From assembly GCA_900556095.1 (NCBI GenBank), contig USNU01000049.1:1-8547 (forward strand): DNA of 8,547 nucleotides, in the 5' to 3' direction. The notes below the pieces were generated by a model. That model saw nothing but the letters and a program-made list of their open reading frames with translations, did no database searches and was not told where the DNA came from. Positions 1 to 4,669 of this stretch are shown piece after piece; the first letter of the stretch is position 1; each line of letters opens with the position of its first letter. Source of the stretch: an uncultured Bacteroidales bacterium (GTDB taxonomy: Bacteria; Bacteroidota; Bacteroidia; Bacteroidales; Paludibacteraceae). Position numbers and translations under genes: made by a program.

Positions 1-868
1 CCAATACTGTTTCATCACCGAGTCGCTCCGTCGGTCGGTTCACGTGAAAGGCAATCACGGCTACGGAGGGATCTGGGGCGGAACCAATGCCACTTTCCAC
101 CACAACCTCTTGGCACACCACGACTCCCGCAACCCGCGTTTCGACCATTCCTACGTGGACAACAAATGTTTCGGACCGCTCGATTATGTGAACAATGTGG
201 TGTACAGCTGGGGCGGGAACTCGTCCTATGGAGGCGAAGGTATCGACCAACCCCGCCAAATCAATATGGTGAACAACTACTACAAACCCGGTCCTGCCAC
301 ATCTAAGAAAACCCGACTGCTGGACCCGACTGTCTCCTGTCCTTATTGCGAAAAGACAGGTACGCTTATTCCGGGCAAGTTCTATCTCAGCGGGAACTAT
401 ATGGTTGGTTCTGAGCAGGTTACAAAAGACAACTGGCTGGGTTCTACCGTCAAGTCAGATAAAGTCAAAGCCCTTACACGCTGGACGACCGGACTGACAA
501 CCCTCACCGCCGAACAGACAGCCGAAGAGGCTTTCGAGACGGTTCTGTCTAAGGCAGGTTGTTCCCGCCGCCGCGATGCTATCGACACACGTATCGCCAA
601 CGAAGTGCGCACCGGCACTGCCTCGTGCAAAGGCTCCAATGGCTCTACAGGCGGGCTGATTGATACTCCCGCTGATGCCGGCGGATACATCGAATATGTT
701 TCTGCCAAAGCACCTAAAGACACCGACCACGACGGAATACCCGATGAGTGGGAACTCGCGCACGGCTTAGACCTCAATTCCGCTTCCGACGGAAAAGCCA
801 CTACCCTGCAACCGCCCTACACCAACCTCGAAGTATATCTCAATTCTTTGGTATCAGATTTATACTAA
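1..868 (+). CDS. Pectate lyase, family PL1 (C-terminal part; start outside window)
   Basis: The frame is open from base 2 and ends at TAA 866-868, giving 288 residues of a protein whose N-terminus lies to the left; the GTG at 44 is an internal valine. The fragment begins inside the parallel beta-helix with the PL1-like stretch SVHVKGNHGYGGIWGG, followed by HHDSRNPRFD. The R-x-P-R in that stretch (bases 128-139) matches the family motif carrying the catalytic arginine. The family cleaves de-esterified homogalacturonan by calcium-dependent beta-elimination. Near the C-terminus, fragment residues 240-251 read DTDHDGIPDEWE, a calcium-binding loop of the type common at the end of Bacteroidetes PL1 enzymes. 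The protein is presumably secreted or surface-attached, but its signal peptide is not visible. A GH28 pectinase lies 165 bases downstream on the same strand, which supports a role in pectin breakdown. The family call is firm; substrate details are inferred. Confidence 0.88.
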   Translation, partial: QYCFITESLRRSVHVKGNHGYGGIWGGTNATFHHNLLAHHDSRNPRFDHSYVDNKCFGPLDYVNNVVYSWGGNSSYGGEGIDQPRQINMVNNYYKPGPATSKKTRLLDPTVSCPYCEKTGTLIPGKFYLSGNYMVGSEQVTKDNWLGSTVKSDKVKALTRWTTGLTTLTAEQTAEEAFETVLSKAGCSRRRDAIDTRIANEVRTGTASCKGSNGSTGGLIDTPADAGGYIEYVSAKAPKDTDHDGIPDEWELAHGLDLNSASDGKATTLQPPYTNLEVYLNSLVSDLY

Positions 869-890
869 CCCTATACTTCGTGCTATCAAG

Positions 891-956
891 AGTGGGTGAT
901 TAGTAGGTGATTAGTGGGTGATTAGTAGGTGATTAGTGGGTGATTAGTAGGTGATT
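891..956. repeat. Six 11-bp tandem units, alternating in one base
   Basis: The 165-bp gap between the two pectinase genes contains six consecutive 11-mers that alternate strictly between agtgggtgatt and agtaggtgatt, so the array is also three exact 22-bp units. Stops occur in every forward frame, so it is not coding in that direction. No matching inverted arm or U run is seen, so it does not look like a terminator. No consensus promoter was found between it and the GH28 start; the closest is tacttttc near 1006, which lacks the final G and a -33 TTTG. Function unknown. The purity suggests recent expansion or homogenisation. Confidence 0.9.
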
Positions 957-1033
957 GTCGAGAGAATACCGAGAGGATGCCGGATAGATAAGCCATAAAC
1001 AAGATACTTTTCAATATACAATAACACAATAAT

Positions 1034-2539
1034 ATGAAACGAATTTTAACATTTGCGGTAGCATTGACGACAGCGTTCACTATGCTCCGCGCACAATCGC
1101 CCTACGCCGACTACTACGCCAACCTGCCGGTCGAAATGCAGCAAGTGGAGCCGCTCGCTTTCCGCAATGTGGAAATCAATATCGCCAACCTTGGCGCGAT
1201 AGCAGACAGAAAGACCAATGTCGGCGAGATTATCAACAAGGTTATCAAGAAATTGTCCAAGCAGGGTGGCGGACACGTCATCATTCCTGCCGGCACATGG
1301 CTCACAGGACCTATTCGCCTCTATAGCAATATCGACCTCCATCTCGAAGACGGAGCAATCCTGCTTTTCTCCACCGACAAAGAACTCTATGTCCAAAAGT
1401 CGGACTCTCTCCGCGATGGCTCCAAGAAGTGCAATGCCTGCGTCTATGGTTCCAAACTCGAAAACGTAGCCATCACGGGCAACGGGACACTCGACGGACA
1501 AGGTATCTACTGGCGTCCTATCAAGGAGAAGAAAATCAAAAAGACCGACCCGCAAGTTTGGGACGAAGTGTTGGCAATGGGTGGAACGCTCCGACCCGAC
1601 GACAAGAAATACTCCATCTGGTATCCTTTCAATCTCAATAAGGAACTCGGTGTGCCTAATATCGCCAAAGATGTTATCGCACAAGAGAAGATGCGCCCGC
1701 ATTTGGTGAATATCACAGACTCGAAAAGCGTTCTTATTCAGGGTGTTACGTTGCTCAACTCGCCCAAGTTCCACCTCGTTCCCACGCGTGTACAGAACCT
1801 CATCATCGATGGTATCACTATCCGCTGCCCGTGGTGGGCACAGAATGGCGACGCCATGGACCCGGGAAACATACAGACCGGACTTATCGTCAATTGCAAC
1901 ATCAGTTGTGGGGACGACGGTATATGTATGAAAGGTGGCGTAGGTCAGAAAGGTGTGAACGCAGGTCCCCAATCCGACATTCTCATCATGAACGACACCG
2001 TCTATCGCGCTCACGGTGGGTTTGTTATCGGGTCTGAGTTCTCCGGCGGTATGCAACGCATTGTTGTGCGCAATTGTGTCTTCGACGGTACCGACATTGG
2101 CTTCCGCTTCAAGTCCGCTCCGGGACGAGGAGGATGGTGCAAGGATATCTATTGTGTGGACAATGTGGTGCGTAATATCCGCGAAGATGTCATACATATC
2201 GAATCCGGATATGCCGACCGTGGCGCAGGAGTCAGTGCCACCGACAAGGACAAAAAAGACGCTTTCTTCCCCGATTGGAGCAATATCACTTTCCGAAATA
2301 TCAATGGCGCAGTGGCAGAAAACGTGGTCAATATACAGGGACTGAAAGGTATGCCCGTACACGACTTGGTATTCGAGGGCATAACCATCTACGGAGTAAC
2401 CGGCACGGGTGTCAAGTTGGACTATGCCGAGAACCTCTTATTCAAAAATTGTAACTTCCGCACACGCGCAGGCTACGAGTTTGATATAAAGCACGCCGGC
2501 AATATCATCTACAACGGCAAAGACCCATTGGCGGAATAA
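1034..2539 (+). CDS. Secreted polygalacturonase, glycoside hydrolase family 28
   Basis: This is a 501-residue protein with a signal peptide (residues 1-20, likely cleaved LRA|Q), so it acts in the periplasm or outside. It begins like other GH28 enzymes, with LGAIADRKTNVGEIINKVIKKL (about 53-74) and GGGHVIIPAGTWLTGPI (78-94). The four family motifs follow in order: N271-G-D273 with D276 (form of NTD), G293-D294-D295 (the acid/base aspartates), H327 in AHGG (form of GHG), and R358-F-K360 (form of RIK). GH28 hydrolyses alpha-1,4 galacturonosyl linkages with inversion. The length, longer than typical endo-acting enzymes of about 350-400 residues, and the insert at about 160-220 fit the exo-acting or rhamnogalacturonan-related bacterial branch, but specificity cannot be read from sequence. 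The start is the ATG directly before the signal peptide, after an AT-rich leader. A hairpin terminator follows 24 bases after the stop. Confidence 0.92.
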   Translation: MKRILTFAVALTTAFTMLRAQSPYADYYANLPVEMQQVEPLAFRNVEINIANLGAIADRKTNVGEIINKVIKKLSKQGGGHVIIPAGTWLTGPIRLYSNIDLHLEDGAILLFSTDKELYVQKSDSLRDGSKKCNACVYGSKLENVAITGNGTLDGQGIYWRPIKEKKIKKTDPQVWDEVLAMGGTLRPDDKKYSIWYPFNLNKELGVPNIAKDVIAQEKMRPHLVNITDSKSVLIQGVTLLNSPKFHLVPTRVQNLIIDGITIRCPWWAQNGDAMDPGNIQTGLIVNCNISCGDDGICMKGGVGQKGVNAGPQSDILIMNDTVYRAHGGFVIGSEFSGGMQRIVVRNCVFDGTDIGFRFKSAPGRGGWCKDIYCVDNVVRNIREDVIHIESGYADRGAGVSATDKDKKDAFFPDWSNITFRNINGAVAENVVNIQGLKGMPVHDLVFEGITIYGVTGTGVKLDYAENLLFKNCNFRTRAGYEFDIKHAGNIIYNGKDPLAE

Positions 2540-2562
2540 AAAAACGTCCATTTCCTGTAATT

Positions 2563-2603
2563 CACCCCCTTATTTCCCATCTTCGGAGAGAAATAAGGGG
2601 GTG
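2563..2603 (+). terminator. 14-bp perfect hairpin after the GH28 gene
   Basis: The arms CACCCCCTTATTTC (2563-2576) and GAAATAAGGGGGTG (2590-2603) pair perfectly. The apex can form a small c(TTCG)g tetraloop at 2581-2586. Only TTT follows the stem, so the U run is weak. It could terminate inefficiently, stabilise the mRNA 3' end, or both. Position right after the stop and before a new promoter supports a terminator role. Confidence 0.75.
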
Positions 2604-2638
2604 TTTGCGAAAAATTACACACTTTGTGTCAATATATC

Positions 2639-2670
2639 TTTGTCTATATGATATATTTCCCCTACTTTTG
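2639..2670 (+). promoter_or_regulatory. Bacteroidetes-type promoter for the gene at 2741
   Basis: TTTG (2639-2642), a 20-base spacer, then TACTTTTG (2663-2670) match the Bacteroidetes primary sigma consensus TTTG-N19-21-TAnnTTTG exactly. Transcription should start near 2676-2678, leaving an AT-rich leader of about 65 bases without an obvious Shine-Dalgarno site. Confidence 0.8.
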
Positions 2671-2740
2671 CACCGTCTTTTCAGAGGACACTATACAATC
2701 GGATAATTTTACATTAACCACATAAAAAACAAAACAGATT

Positions 2741-3454
2741 ATGAAGAAATTCTTCTTTTTCGCCGCTGCCCTCGTTGCAGCAGCAACCATCAACGCACAA
2801 ACCTACGATTTGACTGCGATGGATATCGCCGAGAGTGATATTACCGTTACCAACGGAACTATTACGAAAAATGACGCTAAAGCCTATTTTGAAGTAAAGA
2901 ACACAGCAGGCGAAACCGTAGAAATGAGCATTAAGCAGTTGCCTAATGTTAAGTTTTCGTACAAAAACAGTGCTGTAAAAACCGCTTTCAAAGTATATTA
3001 CAATGCAGAAGGCAAAAGCGGCAATGGCAAAATCCAAATGGATGGTAACCAACGTGATGTAACTATCAATAATCTATCAATAGGTACTATTGTTACATTG
3101 ACAGTTTGCTCAAAGGGTGATACCGGAGCACAATTTGCTAAGAGCGAAAAAGGGGATGCATTTACCGGATGTGTTGCTGTTGATCCCAGTGCAGTGGGTA
3201 TAGGAACGGCTCTCCCCGGAAAAACAGCAGAAGCAGGCAATACCTATGATATCAAGGTTCAAGCCGCTGCATCAACCATCACAATCCGTGAGACAGTAGG
3301 TGGTTATATCTTGAAATCGCTGACCATTGGTGGTGGAACCGCAATTGACAACACTGCTGTAGAGGCAAAGGCTACCAAATACATGGAGAATGGTGCTCTC
3401 GTTATTGTTAAGAACGGCGTTAAATACAACGCACTCGGCGCTGTTATTGAATAA
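2741..3454 (+). CDS. Secreted beta-rich protein of unknown function
   Basis: I do not recognise a family for this 237-residue protein. Residues 1-19 form a clear signal peptide (four Phe then an Ala-rich core, likely cleaved INA|Q), so the mature protein is exported. The mature part is rich in Thr, Val, Ala and Asn with alternating patterns typical of beta strands, for example 103-123 and 168-183, and has only two cysteines (123 and 144). After a linker (about 204-211) the protein ends YMENGALVIVKNGVKYNALGAVIE. This short tail resembles C-terminal tails of other secreted Bacteroidales proteins and loosely the type A sorting signal of the type IX secretion system; that is resemblance only. By eye its codons are more A/T-rich than the pectinases and pump genes. 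It has its own consensus promoter and strong terminator, so it is a single-gene unit and probably well expressed. Extracellular binding or a structural role is possible but unproven. Confidence 0.85.
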   Translation: MKKFFFFAAALVAAATINAQTYDLTAMDIAESDITVTNGTITKNDAKAYFEVKNTAGETVEMSIKQLPNVKFSYKNSAVKTAFKVYYNAEGKSGNGKIQMDGNQRDVTINNLSIGTIVTLTVCSKGDTGAQFAKSEKGDAFTGCVAVDPSAVGIGTALPGKTAEAGNTYDIKVQAAASTITIRETVGGYILKSLTIGGGTAIDNTAVEAKATKYMENGALVIVKNGVKYNALGAVIE

Positions 3455-3474
3455 ATAAGAAACACACATAGTTG

Positions 3475-3510
3475 AAAAACGCTCGGTCTCAAAAAGACTG
3501 AGCGTTTTTT
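3475..3510. terminator. Strong intrinsic terminator, probably bidirectional
   Basis: AAAAACGCTCGGTCT (3475-3489) pairs with AGACTGAGCGTTTTT (3495-3509) over 15 pairs including one G-U, around a 5-base loop. It is followed by T3510 on the plus strand, and the A-run at 3475-3479 supplies a U run for minus-strand RNA. It ends the unit that starts at 2741 and would also stop any leftward readthrough from the minus-strand promoter at 3692-3723. Confidence 0.92.
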
Positions 3511-3560
3511 ATACTCTTGTTTTCTATTACTCTTTTGTTAACCGCTGTACAGAGAATATC

Positions 3561-3614
3561 TATAGGGTCATAAGAAAGGGACCTCTGCACTTGTCAGATA
3601 GTCCCGTCCCTATA
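3561..3614. repeat. Nested inverted repeat downstream of the leftward terminator
   Basis: TATAGGG (3561-3567) pairs with CCCTATA (3608-3614). Inside it GGGAC (3578-3582) pairs with GTCCC (3601-3605), leaving an 18-base apical loop and an asymmetric 10/2 internal loop. It lies between the two terminators, so only readthrough RNA would contain it. Function unknown. Confidence 0.5.
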
Positions 3615-3615
3615 T

Positions 3616-3654
3616 AAAAAAAAGAGGATTGTCTCACGACAACCCAATCTTTTT
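3616..3654 (-). terminator. Intrinsic terminator of the leftward RNA, GUGA tetraloop
   Basis: In minus-strand RNA, GGGUUGUC (3645-3638) pairs with GACAAUCC (3633-3626) through eight pairs including one G-U, closing a GUGA loop (3637-3634) of the GNRA class. The outer AAAAAGA (3654-3648) can pair with UCUUUUU across a UU bulge, and eight U follow (3623-3616). On the plus strand the G-U becomes an A-C mismatch, so the structure is complete only in leftward RNA. Confidence 0.75.
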
Positions 3655-3678
3655 ACTTAACCTTAAATCTAATACCAT
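3634..3678 (-). CDS. Possible 14-residue leader peptide (uncertain)
   Basis: Reading leftward from ATG at 3678-3676, a 14-codon frame gives MVLDLRLSKKIGLS and stops at TGA 3636-3634, which lies inside the loop of the terminator hairpin. A ribosome finishing this frame would cover the upstream arm of the hairpin, the geometry of a transcription attenuator. Against it, the ATG is only about 8 bases from the predicted RNA start, no ribosome-binding site is visible, and a frame this short can arise by chance. Confidence 0.2.
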   Translation of the reverse strand: MVLDLRLSKKIGLS

Positions 3679-3691
3679 GAAAAACACGGTG

Positions 3692-3723
3692 CAAAGGTAC
3701 AGCATATTTTTGATATAACCAAA
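3692..3723 (-). promoter_or_regulatory. Bacteroidetes-type promoter on the minus strand
   Basis: Read on the minus strand, TTTG (3723-3720), a 20-base spacer, and TACCTTTG (3699-3692) match the consensus exactly. The bases after the -7 box, CACCGT, are the same as after the -7 box of the promoter at 2663-2670. It directs transcription leftward into the small-RNA unit. Confidence 0.75.
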
Positions 3724-3761
3724 TAATTTGCAAGAAAAATATGTTTTACAGCATATTTTTG
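3698..3761. repeat. 15-bp direct repeat plus inverted 9-bp copy over the leftward promoter
   Basis: TACAGCATATTTTTG occurs at 3698-3712 and 3747-3761, 49 bases apart. An inverted copy of its core, AAAAATATG, lies at 3735-3743 and forms a 9-bp hairpin with CATATTTTT at 3752-3760. The first copy fills part of the spacer between the -33 and -7 boxes of the minus-strand promoter. The arrangement looks like protein-binding sites or a duplicated promoter segment, but no binding protein is identified. Confidence 0.6.
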
Positions 3762-3828
3762 TGCATTTTGTGAGGTATAGTTTGCAAAAATAAGGGTATA
3801 ATTAATCCAATCAGCCCGATACGTCTCA

Positions 3829-3846
3829 TTGGACATGTGCGTCCAA
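3829..3846. promoter_or_regulatory. 18-bp palindrome, candidate TetR-family operator
   Basis: TTGGAC (3829-3834) and GTCCAA (3841-3846) are perfect inverted halves separated by 6 bases. Size and symmetry suit a TetR dimer, and a TetR-family gene begins 164 bases to the right. The assignment rests on position and symmetry only. Confidence 0.35.
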
Positions 3847-3868
3847 CTTGCATGGCACAAATAGCATT

Positions 3869-3902
3869 CGGAAACTATAAAAGTAAAAAAGTTTCCGTTT
3901 TT
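3869..3902 (+). other. Hairpin with T run in the TetR leader region
   Basis: CGGAAACT (3869-3876) pairs with AGTTTCCG (3890-3897) around a 13-base A-rich loop, followed by TTTTT (3898-3902). It looks like a modest intrinsic terminator or attenuator on the plus strand, or an operator. Whether any transcript crosses it depends on an unidentified upstream plus-strand promoter. Confidence 0.4.
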
Positions 3903-3934
3903 GTGATAAAAATAGGGTTGTGGCACACTTCTTG

Positions 3935-3991
3935 CAAATGGAATTATGCAATCATTTGAGCATAGAATGATTTTGATTTTAGAATGATTTT
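3935..3991. repeat. Inverted and direct repeats just upstream of the TetR-family gene
   Basis: CAAATG (3935-3940) and CATTTG (3953-3958) form an inverted repeat spanning 24 bases. A 12-base direct repeat, TAGAATGATTTT, follows at 3963-3974 and 3980-3991, ending 18 bases before the start codon. Either could be a regulatory site; both are A/T-rich and may be partly chance. Confidence 0.35.
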
Positions 3992-4009
3992 TGAGTAATT
4001 TAGTAAGCG

Positions 4010-4666
4010 ATGTCGGATAAACAAAAGGAAAATATCGTACAGTTTGCGGTCGAGAAGATGTACAAGGTGGGGATACGGTCGGTGAGCATAGACGATATAT
4101 GCCACGAACTGGGTATCTCCAAGAAGACGTTCTATGTCTATTTCGAGTCGAAAGACCAATTGGTGCGCGAGATGCTGGCATTGCTCGAGCAGAAGTTGGA
4201 AAACAAAATGCTACGCGAGGTAGGGGAAAAAGATGTTATACAGGTTTTGCAAGAATGGGGTAAGATGGCACGACGCACCGAAAAAGACTTTAAGCAGACG
4301 CCTCCCATAGTGTACGATTTGCAAAAGTACTACCCCAACCTCTATGTGCAACACAAAGAGCATCTGTGCGAGATGATGTATCGCAACCTGGTACCATTTA
4401 TCCAAAAAGGGCAACACTTGGGAGTCTTTCGCAAGGAATTGGATGCCGACATCACGGCGCAATTGCTTGCCTATGCGCACTACTGCATGATAGAGACCAT
4501 ACAAAACTACCCCAAACGCAGGGGGGAGATGATTAAGATTGCCAAGCAGGGCATAGATGTGATGATTCAGGGCATACTCGCCACGCCGTCAGTCGCTCAG
4601 AATGAGGAAGATACGAAAGGCAACACAACAAACCCGGAAATAGATAATTCTAATAATATAAAATAA
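4010..4666 (+). CDS. TetR/AcrR-family transcriptional regulator
   Basis: This 218-residue protein has the family layout. An N-terminal DNA-binding domain (about 1-55) has its helix-turn-helix at 26-45 (SIDDICHELGISKKTFYVYF) followed by ESKDQLV, a hallmark of TetR proteins. The helical C-terminal ligand-binding and dimer domain runs about 56-192. The last 25 residues are polar and probably disordered. The start ATG is 8 residues before the first predicted helix; no strong ribosome-binding site is seen. The gene is first in an operon with a TolC-like channel (gap 3 bases), an adaptor and an RND pump, so it most likely represses that operon until an inducing compound binds. Palindromes at 3829-3846 and 3935-3958 are candidate operators. 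The inducer cannot be inferred. Confidence 0.9.
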   Translation: MSDKQKENIVQFAVEKMYKVGIRSVSIDDICHELGISKKTFYVYFESKDQLVREMLALLEQKLENKMLREVGEKDVIQVLQEWGKMARRTEKDFKQTPPIVYDLQKYYPNLYVQHKEHLCEMMYRNLVPFIQKGQHLGVFRKELDADITAQLLAYAHYCMIETIQNYPKRRGEMIKIAKQGIDVMIQGILATPSVAQNEEDTKGNTTNPEIDNSNNIK

Positions 4667-4669
4667 ACA

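Larger units (their letters stand above)
3616..3686 (-). ncRNA. Predicted orphan leftward small RNA, about 70 nt
   Basis: A consensus promoter at 3723-3692 on the minus strand predicts a start near 3686. The RNA would run to the U run at 3623-3616, after the hairpin at 3645-3626. No minus-strand protein gene follows: everything to the left reads rightward, and a second terminator sits at 3510-3475. The unit is therefore either a free-standing small RNA or a leader/attenuator that has lost its gene. It contains a 14-codon open frame (3678-3634). Its body, about 3679-3655, is A/U-rich. I cannot assign it to a known RNA family from memory; it may belong to a recurrent Bacteroidales intergenic element. 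Confidence 0.55.
3455..4009. other. 555-bp intergenic region rich in regulatory structure
   Basis: No conventional protein gene was found here on either strand. From left to right it holds the terminator of the secreted-protein gene, a nested inverted repeat, a predicted minus-strand small RNA with its own terminator and promoter, a repeated 15-mer over that promoter, and several palindromes leading up to the TetR-family gene. A clear plus-strand promoter for the efflux operon was not found. The best candidate is TAGGGTTG at 3913-3920 (one mismatch to TAnnTTTG), but it has no good -33 TTTG. Confidence 0.8.

Noticed and set aside
44..46. GTG as a true start of the pectate lyase
   Set aside because: The frame is open to the left edge and the upstream residues (CFITESLRRSVH) fit the PL1 beta-helix, so this is an internal valine.
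397..801. Minus-strand open frame of 134 codons
   Set aside because: It is antisense to the conserved PL1 C-terminus including the calcium loop and has no recognisable features.
891..956. CRISPR array
   Set aside because: Units are 11 bp and contiguous with no spacers, and no cas genes are present.
1046..2362. Open frame of 438 codons on the minus strand
   Set aside because: It lies wholly opposite the GH28 gene, whose catalytic motifs are clear. The translation shows no signal peptide or family motif and is the usual mirror frame of a codon-biased gene.
3776..3784. TATAGTTTG as a plus-strand promoter for the efflux operon
   Set aside because: The spacing between TA and TTTG is three bases instead of two, and no -33 TTTG lies 19-21 bases upstream.
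3455..4009. Insertion sequence or integration site
   Set aside because: No transposase remnant, paired terminal inverted repeats with target duplication, or tRNA gene was seen. The repeats present are short and internal.
3669..4181. Minus-strand open frame of 170 codons across the intergenic region
   Set aside because: It overlaps the TetR helix-turn-helix coding region and runs through the leftward promoter and repeats. The product is low-complexity and resembles no protein family.
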